Of a stretch of DNA of 64,000 nucleotides, positions 33,129 through 42,740 are shown in pieces. Both the position numbers and the translations under genes were made by a program. Under the pieces are notes generated by a model. It did not search any database, had not been told where the DNA came from, and worked only from the letters and a program-made list of their open reading frames with translations. The DNA lies in contig JADJWQ010000001.1 in assembly GCA_016716265.1 (NCBI GenBank), positions 2,542,001 to 2,606,000 on the forward strand. Direction: 5' to 3'. The DNA comes from Planctomycetota bacterium (GTDB taxonomy: Bacteria; Planctomycetota; UBA1135; UBA2386). Numbering within the stretch: the first letter of the stretch is position 1; each line of letters opens with the position of its first letter.

Positions 33129-34610
33129 ATGCAAGAAGCTCCGAGGATCTGCGCCGGCCTGCTCGTCGCCACCGCCGCGGCATGCGCGAACTTCGTGGCG
33201 GAGTCGCCCCGCGAGCTGCCGGTCGAGCTGCCCGCCACGTTCGCCGCCGCGCCGCCCGCGCCCGCGGAGGACGCCGGCGCCGAGCCGGTCCTCGACGCCT
33301 GGTGGAGGAGTTTCCGGCAGGCCCCCGCGCTCGCAGAGGTCGTCGAGACCGCGCTGGCGCGCAACCAGGACCTCGTCGCCGCGGCGGCCCGCCTCGACGC
33401 CGCGCTCGCGCGCGCCCGGATCGCCGGCGCCGACCTCGGGCCGCAGCTCGGCGCGCGGCTCGACCTGGGCCGGCGGCGGCAGAACTTCGTCGGCCTGCCG
33501 ATCCCCGGCTCGTCCGGCGTGCTGAGCAACACGACCGACGCGCACGCCTTCGCACTCGATCTGAGCTGGGAGATCGATCTATGGGGTCGGATCCGCGCGG
33601 GTGAGCTCGCGGCCGAGCGCGACGTCGAGACCAGCGCGGCCGAGCTGCGCGCGGCCCGCCTGTCGATCGCCGCGCGGGCCGCGAAGGGCTGGTTCCGCTG
33701 CGTCGAGGCCGCCCAGCAGCTCGCGCTGGCGGAGGCGACCGCACGCAACTTCGCGGCGACCGAGCAGCAGGTCCAGGACCGCTTCGAGCGCGGCGTCCGC
33801 CCGGCGCTCGACCTGCGCCTCGCGCGCAGCGACCGCGCGGCCGCCGAGTCGCTCGTCGAGCGGCGCCGGCGCGAGCTCGACGGCGCGGTGCGCGACCTCG
33901 AGCTGCTGCTCGGCCGGTATCCGGCGGCGGCGCTCGAACCGGGCACGACGCTGCCCGAGCTGCCGGGCCCGGTGCCGGCCGGCCTGCCCTCCGAGCTGCT
34001 GTTGCGCCGCCCTGATCTCGTCGCAGCCGACCGCCGCGTCGCCGCCGCCGACGCGCGGCTCGGCGAGGCGCGGGCAGCGCGCTACCCGCAGTTGACGCTG
34101 ACCGCGAGCGCCGGCACGTCGAGCGACCAGCTCGGCGATCTCGTCGACCTCGACTACCGCGTCTGGTCGCTCGGTGCCGGGCTGCTCGCGCCGCTGCTGC
34201 AGGGCGGCCGGCTCGCCGCGGCGGTCGACCTGCGCGACGCCCAGCGCCGCGAGGTGCTCGCCGGCTGGGCGCAGAGCGTGCTGGTGGCGTTCCGCGAGGT
34301 CGAGGCCGCACTGCGCAACGAGGAGCTCATCGCGAGCGAGCTGCAGCGCCGGGTGGCGACCCTCGCCGAGGCACGCGCCGCGCGCGAGCTGTCCGCCGAC
34401 CGCTACGGGCGCGGGCTCACCGACGTGACGACACTCCTGCAGAGCCAACGCAGCGAGCTGAGCGCCGAGACCGAGTGGCTGAGCACGCGGCGCCTCGCGC
34501 TCGACACGCGCGTCGACCTGCTGCTCGCCCTCGGCGGCGGCCTCCCTGCACCGAACGATGACACGAACGCCGCCGGCGCGCGCGGCGACGACGGCCGCAC
34601 CACCCGATGA
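33129..34610 (+). CDS. RND efflux outer-membrane factor (NodT/OprM-type lipoprotein)
   Basis: 493 residues from the ATG at 33129. The N-terminus is a lipoprotein signal with cysteine at ATAAAC. DAWWRSFRQAPALAEVVETAL, AHAFALDLSWEIDLWGRIRA and LLRRPDLVAADRRVAAADARLGEARAARYP are the standard landmarks of the TolC-like NodT family, which forms trimeric outer-membrane channels with long periplasmic helices. The second repeat ends with ELSADRYGRGLTDVTTLLQSQ. It is the first gene of a three-gene tripartite pump; its stop overlaps the adaptor start as ATGA. Confidence 0.94.
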   Translation: MQEAPRICAGLLVATAAACANFVAESPRELPVELPATFAAAPPAPAEDAGAEPVLDAWWRSFRQAPALAEVVETALARNQDLVAAAARLDAALARARIAGADLGPQLGARLDLGRRRQNFVGLPIPGSSGVLSNTTDAHAFALDLSWEIDLWGRIRAGELAAERDVETSAAELRAARLSIAARAAKGWFRCVEAAQQLALAEATARNFAATEQQVQDRFERGVRPALDLRLARSDRAAAESLVERRRRELDGAVRDLELLLGRYPAAALEPGTTLPELPGPVPAGLPSELLLRRPDLVAADRRVAAADARLGEARAARYPQLTLTASAGTSSDQLGDLVDLDYRVWSLGAGLLAPLLQGGRLAAAVDLRDAQRREVLAGWAQSVLVAFREVEAALRNEELIASELQRRVATLAEARAARELSADRYGRGLTDVTTLLQSQRSELSAETEWLSTRRLALDTRVDLLLALGGGLPAPNDDTNAAGARGDDGRTTR

Positions 34611-35851
34611 CCAGAAGGCCCCGCAAGTTCCTGAACGCGATCCTCCCGGTCGCCGTGCTCGTCGCCGGGCTCGTCGCCGCCAAGGCGCTCGTCGACTCGC
34701 GTGAGGAAGCGCCGCACGCCGAGCCGCCGGCGGCGATCCCGTTCGTCGAGCTCGCGGCGGTGCGGCCCGGGACGCACGCCGTCGCCGTCCATGCGACCGG
34801 CACGGCGCGGCCGGCGGTCGAGAGCGAGCTGGTCGCGGAGGTCGGCGGTCGCGTGATCGCGGTCGGGCCGTCGCTAGCGGCCGGTGCGTTCTTCGCGGCC
34901 GGCGAGGAGCTGTTGACGATCGACCCGCGCGACTTCGAGCTCGCGGTGGTCGAGGCCGAGGCCGAGCTCGCGCGCGCCCGGCTCGCGCTCGAGCTCGAGC
35001 GTGCGGAGGCCGAGTCGGCACGCCGCGAGTGGCAGACGATGCAGCTCGGCGGCGAGCCCTCTCCGCTGGTGCTGCGCGAGCCGCAGCTCCGCGACGCCGA
35101 GGCGCGCGTCGCGGCTGCCGAGGCTCGCCTCGAAGCGCGCCGGCGCGACCTCGAGCGGACCCACGTCACGGCACCGTACGCCGGCCGCGTCGTCGAGAAG
35201 CTCGTCGACCTCGGCCAGTTCGTCACGCGCGGTGCACGACTCGGGCGGATCTACTCGATCGAGGCGGCGGAGGTGCGCCTCGCGGTCGAGGACGACCAGC
35301 TCGCGTTCCTCGCGATCGACCTCGATCCCCTGCGCGCCGCCGAGAACGGCGCCACACCGCCGGTCGAGGTGGTGCTCGCCGCGGAGTTCGGTGGCCGCCA
35401 TTGCACCTGGGAGGGCACGATCGTCCGCACCGACAGCGCGCTCGACGAACGCAGCCGGATGGTGAACCTGATCGCGCGCGTCGCCGATCCGTACGGCGTG
35501 CTCGTCGCCGGCGGAGCCGAGCGGCGCGCATCGCTGTTGCCGGGGATGTTCGTCGAGGCCGCGATCCGCGGTCGCGAGCTGCGCGACGTGCTGGTCGTGG
35601 ATCGAGCGACGCTGCGGGGCGGCGGTCGCGAGCTGCACGTCGTCGACGCCGCGCTGCGACTGTGGCGGCGGCCGGTCGAGGTCGTGCGGATCGAGCGCGA
35701 CCGCGCCGTGATCCGAGCGCCGCTCGCGGACGGCGAGCGCGTGTGCCTGACGCGCCTCGACGCGGTCGTCGACGGCATGCGGGTGCGCACCGCGGACCCG
35801 GCCGACGGCGGCGCGGTGGCGTCGACTCCCGCGGTGGGAGAGAACCGATGA
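34607..35851 (+). CDS. RND efflux periplasmic adaptor subunit
   Basis: 414 residues with a single N-terminal membrane anchor (ILPVAVLVAGLVAAKALV). The lipoyl-like half motifs are VGGRVIAVGPSLAAGAFFAAGEEL and RTHVTAPYAGRVVEKLVDLG. A helical hairpin of about 70 residues lies between them, and the beta-barrel and membrane-proximal domains follow (PGMFVEAAIRGRELRDVLVVD). This is the HlyD/MFP subunit that bridges the permease and the outer-membrane channel. Starts and stops overlap on both sides (ATGA), so the three proteins are made together. Confidence 0.94.
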   Translation: MTRRPRKFLNAILPVAVLVAGLVAAKALVDSREEAPHAEPPAAIPFVELAAVRPGTHAVAVHATGTARPAVESELVAEVGGRVIAVGPSLAAGAFFAAGEELLTIDPRDFELAVVEAEAELARARLALELERAEAESARREWQTMQLGGEPSPLVLREPQLRDAEARVAAAEARLEARRRDLERTHVTAPYAGRVVEKLVDLGQFVTRGARLGRIYSIEAAEVRLAVEDDQLAFLAIDLDPLRAAENGATPPVEVVLAAEFGGRHCTWEGTIVRTDSALDERSRMVNLIARVADPYGVLVAGGAERRASLLPGMFVEAAIRGRELRDVLVVDRATLRGGGRELHVVDAALRLWRRPVEVVRIERDRAVIRAPLADGERVCLTRLDAVVDGMRVRTADPADGGAVASTPAVGENR

Positions 35852-38800
35852 GCGGGATGGTCGCCTGGTTCGCGCGCAATCACGTCGCGGCGAACCTGCT
35901 GATGCTGCTGATCGCGTTCGCGGGCCTGGTGAAGCTCGGTCTGCTGTCGGGCTTCGCGCACCCGCTGATCAAGCGCGAGGTGTTCCCGGAGTTCGCTACC
36001 GACACGATCGCGATCACCGTCGCGTATCCAGGCGCCTCGCCCGAGGAGGTCGAGAACGGCATCTGCATCCGCATCGAGGAGGAGGTCGCGAGCCTCGAGG
36101 GTGTCGACCGCGTCCGCTCGACCGCCGCGGAAGGCCTCGGCACGGTGCTCGTCGAGGCGCTCGAGGGCACCGATCGGCGGCGGCTCCTCGACGACGTGAA
36201 GTCGCGCATCGATGCGATCGACAACTTCCCGGACGAGGCGGAGGAGCCGGTCGTCCGCGAGATGACCTGGAAGCGACAGGTGCTGAACGTCGCGGTCAGC
36301 GGCGACATCGACGAGATGTCGTTGAAGCGCCTGGCCGAGCGCGTGCGGGACGATCTCACCGCGCTGCCCGGCATCACGCAGGCGGAGGTCGTCGCGGTGC
36401 GGCCGTACGAGGTGTCCATCGAGGTCGCCGAGGACGCGCTCCGCCGCTACGGCATCACCTTCGACACCGTCGTTCGAGCCGTGTCGACCGCCTCGCTCGA
36501 CCTGCCGGGCGGGTCCGTGAAGACCAGTGGCGGCGAGATCCTGCTCCGCTCGCTCGGGCAGGCGTACGTGCAGGACGACTTCGCGCGGCTCGTCCTGCTG
36601 ACGCGGGACGACGGCACCCGGGTGCTGCTCGAGGACGTCGCCACGGTCGTCGACGGCTTCGCCGACACCGATCAGTCGGCACGATTCGACGGTGCGCCCG
36701 GCGCGCTCGTGCAGGTCTACCGGGTCGGTGACCAGGACGCGCTCGACATCTCCGCGACCGTGCGCGGGTACTGCGAACGGACGCGTGCGACCTTCCCCGC
36801 CGGCGTCACCATCACGCCGTGGCTCGACCAGGCGGAGATCCTGAAGAGCCGACAGGACCTGCTGGTGCGGAACGGCCTCGCCGGCTTCGCGCTCGTGTTC
36901 CTGGTGCTCGCGCTGTTCCTGCGACTCGAGCTGGCGATCTGGGTCAGCCTCGGCATCCCGATCTCGTTCCTGGGTGCCATCGCATTGATGCCGGCGCTCG
37001 ACGTGTCGATCAACATGCTGTCGCTGTTCGCGTTCATCCTGGTGCTGGGCATCGTGGTGGACGACGCGATCGTGGTCGGCGAGAACGTCTATTCGCATTC
37101 CCAGCGCGGCAGCAGCGGGATCATCGCGGCGATCGCGGGCACCCAGGAGGTCGCCGTGCCGGTGATGTTCGCTGTGCTGACGACCATCGCCGCGTTCGTG
37201 CCGATGCTGAACGTGCCGGGCAACACCGGACCGTTCTGGGCGATGATCCCCGCGGTGGTGATCCCGACTCTGGTCTTCTCGATGATCGAGTCGAAGCTGA
37301 TCCTGCCGGCCCACCTGCGCCACCTGCAGCCTCGGGCCGGCCGGCGCGCCGGGCCGCTGGGCTGGTGGGACAGCGTGCAGACGTTGTTCGCGAGCGGGCT
37401 GGAGCGGTTCGCGATCCGGCTCTACCGGCCATCGCTCGAGTTCGCGCTACGTCACCGCTACACGACCGTCGCCGCCGCCTGGGCGCTCCTGTTCGTGACC
37501 GGGGGGCTGGTCGGCGGTGGCTACGTGAAGTTCGTGTTCTTCCCGCCGGTCGACGGCGACAACGTCGTCTGCAACCTGGAGATGCCGGAGGGCACCCCCG
37601 TCGAGCGCACGGCCGCGATCGTGCGCCGCATCGAGGCCGCGGCATTGCAGCTCCGCGACGAGCTCGACGCCGACCGTGGTGCGGCCACCTCGGCGTCGGC
37701 ACCCCCCATCCGGCACGTGCTGACGTCGATCGGCGAGCAGCCCTATCGGAAGATCCAGCAGGAGGGCGGCGGTCGACTCGTCGCGGGCGGTTTCAGCGGC
37801 GGCCACCTCGGCGAGGTCAACATCCAGCTCGCCCCCGCCGAGCTTCGCGATTTCACGAGCCAGGCGGTCGCCGACCGCTGGCGCGAGCTGGTCGGCCCGG
37901 TGTTCGGCGCGTCCGAGCTCAAGTTCTCGTCGTCGCTGATCAGCGTCGGGGCCGACATCGACGTGCGACTCGCTGGCCAGGACCTCGGCGTGCTCCAGCT
38001 CGCGGCGGAGCGGTTGAAGGAGCACCTCGCGACGATCGACGGCGTCTACGACGTGACCGACTCGATCGAGGCGGGCAAGGAGGAGCTCGAGCTTCGCGTG
38101 CGGCCGGAGGCGGAGACCATCGGCGTGACCCAGCTCGACCTGGCGCGCCAGGTTCGCCAGGGCTTCTACGGCGAGGAGGTGCAGCGCATCCAGCGCGGCC
38201 GCGACGACGTGCGCGTGATGGTGCGCTACCCCGCGGCGGAGCGGCGCTCGCTGGCCGACGTCGAGCGCATGCGGGTCCGGACCACGCAGGGCGACGAGAT
38301 CCCGTTCCGGACCGTGGCGGAGATCGAACGCGGGCGGGGTTTCTCGACGATCCAGCGCACGGACCGTGCGCGCGCCGTGTCGGTGTTCGCCGAAGTCGAC
38401 GAGACGCGCGTGGACGTCAACGAGATCACGCGCGAGTTGGCAGCAGGCTTCCTGCCGCAGCTGCTGGCGCAGTTCCCGGGCACCTCGTTCGCGTTCGAGG
38501 GCGAGCGACGCGAGCAGGCGGAGACCATCGGCGGTCTGATCGAGGGCTTCCTGATCGCGCTGGTGCTGATCTACGTGCTGCTCGCGATCCCGTTCAGGAG
38601 CTACGTGCAGCCGCTCGTCGTCATGCTGGCGATCCCGTTCGGGCTGATCGGAGCCGTGCTCGGTCACGTGCTGCAGGGCGTGCAGCTCAGCGTGCTGTCG
38701 GTGTGCGGTGTCGTCGCGCTGTCCGGTGTGGTCGTCAACGACAGCCTCGTGCTGGTCGACTTCATCAACAAGCACCGCGACGACGAGGGCAGCCTCGCGG

Positions 38801-39081
38801 CGGCGATCCGCGCGGCGGGCGTGCGCCGCTTCCGGCCGATCCTGCTCACCTCGCTGACGACGTTCGCCGGGCTGTTGCCGCTCCTGAGTGAGACGAGCGT
38901 CCAGGCCCGGTTCCTGATCCCGATGGCGATCTCGCTCGGCTACGGCGTGATGTTCTCGACGGCGATCTCGCTGCTCCTGATCCCGGCCGGCTACCTGATG
39001 CTCGACGACCTGAGCCGCTCGTTGCGGTCGCGCTGGGCGAGGCTGTGGGGACGGGCGATCGAGCCGGCGCCGGTGGACTGA
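35848..39081 (+). CDS. RND efflux permease (AcrB/MMPL-type, HAE-like)
   Basis: 1077 residues, the usual size for this family. TM1 is followed by VAYPGASPEEVENGICIRIEEEV, an RND porter-domain signature. The proton-relay aspartates in TM4 are intact (LGIVVDDAIVVGENVY, Asp405 and Asp406). The second half repeats the pattern, ending in SLTTFAGLLPLL and FSTAISLLLIPAGYLML. The closest general type is the AcrB/NolG group, but the family members with the start MVAWFARNHVAANLLM form a distinct branch common in environmental bacteria. Substrates are unknown. It is the last gene of the operon. Confidence 0.95.
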   Translation: MSGMVAWFARNHVAANLLMLLIAFAGLVKLGLLSGFAHPLIKREVFPEFATDTIAITVAYPGASPEEVENGICIRIEEEVASLEGVDRVRSTAAEGLGTVLVEALEGTDRRRLLDDVKSRIDAIDNFPDEAEEPVVREMTWKRQVLNVAVSGDIDEMSLKRLAERVRDDLTALPGITQAEVVAVRPYEVSIEVAEDALRRYGITFDTVVRAVSTASLDLPGGSVKTSGGEILLRSLGQAYVQDDFARLVLLTRDDGTRVLLEDVATVVDGFADTDQSARFDGAPGALVQVYRVGDQDALDISATVRGYCERTRATFPAGVTITPWLDQAEILKSRQDLLVRNGLAGFALVFLVLALFLRLELAIWVSLGIPISFLGAIALMPALDVSINMLSLFAFILVLGIVVDDAIVVGENVYSHSQRGSSGIIAAIAGTQEVAVPVMFAVLTTIAAFVPMLNVPGNTGPFWAMIPAVVIPTLVFSMIESKLILPAHLRHLQPRAGRRAGPLGWWDSVQTLFASGLERFAIRLYRPSLEFALRHRYTTVAAAWALLFVTGGLVGGGYVKFVFFPPVDGDNVVCNLEMPEGTPVERTAAIVRRIEAAALQLRDELDADRGAATSASAPPIRHVLTSIGEQPYRKIQQEGGGRLVAGGFSGGHLGEVNIQLAPAELRDFTSQAVADRWRELVGPVFGASELKFSSSLISVGADIDVRLAGQDLGVLQLAAERLKEHLATIDGVYDVTDSIEAGKEELELRVRPEAETIGVTQLDLARQVRQGFYGEEVQRIQRGRDDVRVMVRYPAAERRSLADVERMRVRTTQGDEIPFRTVAEIERGRGFSTIQRTDRARAVSVFAEVDETRVDVNEITRELAAGFLPQLLAQFPGTSFAFEGERREQAETIGGLIEGFLIALVLIYVLLAIPFRSYVQPLVVMLAIPFGLIGAVLGHVLQGVQLSVLSVCGVVALSGVVVNDSLVLVDFINKHRDDEGSLAAAIRAAGVRRFRPILLTSLTTFAGLLPLLSETSVQARFLIPMAISLGYGVMFSTAISLLLIPAGYLMLDDLSRSLRSRWARLWGRAIEPAPVD

Positions 39082-39282
39082 GGACGCCGGGGCCAGCGTC
39101 GAAAAGTCCGATACCAGACCGGCTCCGAGCGCTTCGCATCCGAAATCATCCAGAGAAGATCGCAGAATCGTACTTTCCTGGCGGCGTGCAGGGCCTTAGC
39201 ACCGGGCCCCATCGGCGGCGGCCCGCACGGCGCGCCGCGCGCCAGTCAGCGCGAAGCGCTCCGCCCCGACCGACGTCCCTCC

Positions 39283-41424
39283 ATGCGCGCCCGGACGACC
39301 TTCTTCCGCGACCTCGCCCTGGCCGCCGGTCGCGACATCCCGCAGCGGACCGTCGAGGCTGCCGTCGAGTCGCTCGGCGCGGGGCTCGACCCCAGCGCTG
39401 CCGCCGACGCTTCGCTGCTCCGCGCGCTGACCGGGTTCGGCCACCGGCTCGGCCTGGCGATCCGCGCGGTCCGCGCGCACCTCGCCGAAGCGGTCGCACT
39501 CGCCGAACCCGGCCACCCCGTGCTCCTGGTGCTGCGGCGAGACGCCGGCCACGAGCTCGTCGTCGTCCAGGCGCAGGACGGCCTGACGGCTCGGGTCGAT
39601 GCGGTGCGCGGCGACACGCACGAGCGGCGCACGGTCAGCCGCGGTGACTTCGCGAACGACGCCGGCATCGACCCCGCCGACGTGATGTTCGCGTGCCAGG
39701 TCGGCGTGATGGGGGCCCGCCCCGAGCGGGAGACGACGCCGTCGCTGCAGGGCAAGCCGCTGCGGAGGCTGTGGCAGTTCCTCGCCCCCGACCGTCCCGC
39801 GATCCTGCTGGTCGTCGCGTTCGCCGCCGCCGTCGGCGTGCTGACGCTGGTGACGCCGGTCGCGGTGCAGACGCTGGTGAACTTCGTCGCGTTCGGCGGA
39901 CTCGTCCAGCCGCTGATCGTGCTGGGCATCCTGATGTTCTTCACCCTGGCGTTCGCCGGCGCGATCCGCGCGTTCAAGGCGTTCGTCGTGGAGATCCTGC
40001 AGCGCCGCGTCTTCGTGCGCGTGGTCTCGGATCTGTCGGCGCGACTGCCGCGCGTCCGGCTCGACGCCTACGACCGCGGCTACGGGCCGGAGCTGGTCAA
40101 TCGCTTCTTCGACGTGATGACCGTGCAGAAGGCCGGCGCGTCGCTGCTGATCGATGGCCTCGACATCGTGCTGCAGACCGGGATCGGGCTGCTCGTGCTC
40201 GGCTTCTATCACCCGTTCCTGCTGGTCTTCGACATCCTGCTGATCGCGGCGATCGCCGTGATCCTCGCCGTCGTCGGCCGCGGGGCGATCAGGACCGCGA
40301 TGAAGGAGTCGAAGGCAAAGTACGCGGTCGCCGGAGCCCTGGAGGAGCTCGCGCGCGCGCCGGTCACCTACAAGCTGTTCGGGGCTCCCGAGCTGGCGCG
40401 CGCCCACCTCGCCGGGCTCACCGAGCAATACGTGCTGTCGCGGCGCAAGCACTTCCGGATCGTGTTCCGCCAGCGCATCGGCGCCATCGTCCTGCACGCG
40501 ATCGCCAGCACGGCACTGCTGACGCTCGGCGGACTGCTGGTGATCCAAGGGCAGCTCACGCTGGGTCAGTTGATCGCCGCCGAGCTGATCGTCTCCGTCG
40601 CACTGACGTCCTTCGTCAAGTTCGGCAAGCAGCTCGAGGCGTACTACGACATGCTCGCGGGCGTCGACAAACTCGGGGTGCTCTACGATCTGCCGCTCGA
40701 GGAAGATGCGGGCGAGTCTCTCGCGGCCGTCGGCCGGGCCGCGGCGCTCGAGATGCGCGGGGTCGGCTACGCATATCCGGATCACCCGGCGGTGATTCGC
40801 GACCTGGATCTGCGCATCGAGCCAGGCCGGCGCGTCGCATTGTGTGGACCGCGCGGTGCCGGGAAGAGCACGGTCGCAGAGCTCCTCACCGGCCTCCGTG
40901 AGCCGACGGCGGGCATCGTGCTGTTCGACGGCATCGACGTGCGCGACATCGCGAACTCGTCGATCCGTTTCCACATGAACCTCGTCAAGGGCTTCGAGAT
41001 CGTCTCCGGCTCGATCCTCGAGAACGTGCGGCTCGGCCGCTCCGAGGTGACGATCGACGAGGTGCGCGACGCCCTCGGGCGATTCGGCATCCTCGACGAG
41101 CTGATGGCGCTGCCCGACGGCCTGCGCACCGAGATCGGCTACGAGGGCGCTCCGCTCTCGCGCGGCACGGCGCGGCTCCTGATGCTGGCGCGGGCGATCG
41201 TCGGCCGGCCCCGGGCGATCGTCGTCGACGGCATCCTCGACAACCTGGACGACGCATCGGCGCGCCGCGCGCTCGCTACGCTCGCCGGCTCCGAGGCGTC
41301 ATGGACGCTGGTGCTGCTGACCGCGCGCGAGGATCTGTGCGAGGGCTTCGACGAGGTCCATACGCTCGCGGCCAGCGCGCGCGAGCCACAGCTGGTCCTG
41401 GAAGGACTCGGGGAGGATTGCTGA
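39283..41424 (+). CDS. type I secretion-like ABC exporter with degenerate ATPase
   Basis: 713 residues. Residues 1-135 could be a decayed C39-peptidase-like domain (HELVVVQAQDGLTARVDAV) without a catalytic Cys. Six membrane helices follow (about 165-460), then an ATPase domain. Walker A is intact (GPRGAGKST, 522-530), but the Q-loop position has Lys569 (LVKGFEIVSGSILENV), the signature is LSRGT (625-629), the Walker B glutamate is Gly650 (VVDGILDNLD) and the switch histidine is Ala681 (LLTAREDL). The protein can probably bind nucleotide but hydrolysis must be weak, absent or unconventional. It leads an operon with an HlyD-type adaptor and a TolC-like channel. It is not a pseudogene: the frame is intact and the flanking membrane domain is well preserved. 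Confidence 0.87.
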   Translation: MRARTTFFRDLALAAGRDIPQRTVEAAVESLGAGLDPSAAADASLLRALTGFGHRLGLAIRAVRAHLAEAVALAEPGHPVLLVLRRDAGHELVVVQAQDGLTARVDAVRGDTHERRTVSRGDFANDAGIDPADVMFACQVGVMGARPERETTPSLQGKPLRRLWQFLAPDRPAILLVVAFAAAVGVLTLVTPVAVQTLVNFVAFGGLVQPLIVLGILMFFTLAFAGAIRAFKAFVVEILQRRVFVRVVSDLSARLPRVRLDAYDRGYGPELVNRFFDVMTVQKAGASLLIDGLDIVLQTGIGLLVLGFYHPFLLVFDILLIAAIAVILAVVGRGAIRTAMKESKAKYAVAGALEELARAPVTYKLFGAPELARAHLAGLTEQYVLSRRKHFRIVFRQRIGAIVLHAIASTALLTLGGLLVIQGQLTLGQLIAAELIVSVALTSFVKFGKQLEAYYDMLAGVDKLGVLYDLPLEEDAGESLAAVGRAAALEMRGVGYAYPDHPAVIRDLDLRIEPGRRVALCGPRGAGKSTVAELLTGLREPTAGIVLFDGIDVRDIANSSIRFHMNLVKGFEIVSGSILENVRLGRSEVTIDEVRDALGRFGILDELMALPDGLRTEIGYEGAPLSRGTARLLMLARAIVGRPRAIVVDGILDNLDDASARRALATLAGSEASWTLVLLTAREDLCEGFDEVHTLAASAREPQLVLEGLGEDC

Positions 41425-42740
41425 TGTCGGCGACCCAGATGCCGGTCGGCGCGACCGCTCCGCTCTACGAGGTGGCGTTCTCGCCGTGGATCCGGCGCGG
41501 CGCCATCGTGCTGTTGGCGCTGTTCGTGCTCGGTCCCGCGCTCGCCGTGTTCGCCCCGTGGCAGCAGAACGTACCGGGTGTCGGGCGCGTCGCGGCATAC
41601 ACGCCGATGGATCGGCCACAGTCGGTCGAGGCGCCCGTCAAAGGGCGGGTTGCCGCCGTGCACGTGAGCGAGGGCCAGGCGGTCGAGAAGGGCGACCTGC
41701 TGCTGGAGCTCGTCGACATCGACCCGCAGAAGCTGCAGCGCATCCAGGACAAGATCGACGCCAATGCGAGCGAGCTCGCCGCGGTGCAGATGCAGATCGA
41801 CACCTACGCCGCGCAGGTCCGGACCCTCCAGGACGCGCGCGACCTGACGGTGCAGGCTGCAGGCTACAAGATCGACGCCGCCCGCGAGAAGCTGCGCGCC
41901 GCGCAGCAGAGTCTCGTCGGTGCGCAGGCAGGCCTCGGCTATGCGGAACAGGAGGTCGCTCGACTCGAGCCGCTGGTTCCCCAATTCGTCGAGGAGCTGA
42001 AGCTGCTGAAGGCGCGCGCGGAGTACGACAAGGCCGCGGCGACGGTCGAGAAGGCGCGCGCCGACATCGCGGAGGCGGAGGCGAACCTCGAGAACGCCAT
42101 CCGCGAACAGGGCAAGGCACGCGAGGAGGCCAACGCGAAGATCCAGGAGGTCGAGGCGAAGCGCCAGGAGGCGGTCGGCAAGCTGCAGGACCTGCAGGCG
42201 AAGAGCATCGAGCTGCGCGGTGAGCTACGGGCGCAGCAGGCGCAGGACGTGCGCGCACCGCGCTCCGGCCGCGTGTTCCGACTGGCGGTCAATCCGGACG
42301 GCTCGATCGTCAAGGAGGGCCAGGTGCTCCTCGAGATCGTGCCGCTCACGTCGCAGCCGGCCGTCGAGCTGTGGGTCCGTGGCGTCGACGCACCGCTGAT
42401 CGAGCCCGGCCGGAAGGTGCGTCTGCAATTCGAGGGCTGGCCCGCGATCCAGTTCGTCGGCTGGCCGGCGGTCGCGGTCGGTACGTTCGGCGGTGTCGTC
42501 GCGCTGGTCGATCCGACCGACAGCGGCCAGGGCCAGTTCCGCGTCCTGATCCTCCCGGACCCCGACGACCAGGAGTGGCCCAAGGAGCGCTGGCTGCGCC
42601 AGGGCGTTCGGGCGAAGGGCTGGGTACTGCTCAACGAGGTACCGCTGTGGTTCGAGCTGTGGCGACAGTTGAACGGCTTCCCCCCGGTCGTGGCGCTGTC
42701 GGAGCCGGACGCGCAGGGCGGCGGGAAGGACACGAAGTGA
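41424..42740 (+). CDS. HlyD-type membrane fusion protein
   Basis: 438 residues; the start overlaps the ABC exporter stop as TGATG. One membrane segment (about 28-48, GAIVLLALFVLGPALAVFAP) is followed by a lipoyl half (QSVEAPVKGRVAAVHVSEGQ), a very long helical hairpin (about 90-270) rich in Glu, Lys, Ala and Gln, the second lipoyl half (DVRAPRSGRVFRLAVNPDGS) and a beta-barrel domain. The long hairpin fits adaptors of type I secretion or peptide export. The gene product would join the preceding ABC exporter to the following TolC-like channel. Confidence 0.92.
   Translation: MSATQMPVGATAPLYEVAFSPWIRRGAIVLLALFVLGPALAVFAPWQQNVPGVGRVAAYTPMDRPQSVEAPVKGRVAAVHVSEGQAVEKGDLLLELVDIDPQKLQRIQDKIDANASELAAVQMQIDTYAAQVRTLQDARDLTVQAAGYKIDAAREKLRAAQQSLVGAQAGLGYAEQEVARLEPLVPQFVEELKLLKARAEYDKAAATVEKARADIAEAEANLENAIREQGKAREEANAKIQEVEAKRQEAVGKLQDLQAKSIELRGELRAQQAQDVRAPRSGRVFRLAVNPDGSIVKEGQVLLEIVPLTSQPAVELWVRGVDAPLIEPGRKVRLQFEGWPAIQFVGWPAVAVGTFGGVVALVDPTDSGQGQFRVLILPDPDDQEWPKERWLRQGVRAKGWVLLNEVPLWFELWRQLNGFPPVVALSEPDAQGGGKDTK

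Noticed and set aside
42371..42736. Earlier start for the TolC-like protein
   Set aside because: It would overlap the adaptor gene by about 370 bp. The GTG at 42737 overlaps the adaptor stop by 4 bp and opens a proper lipoprotein signal.
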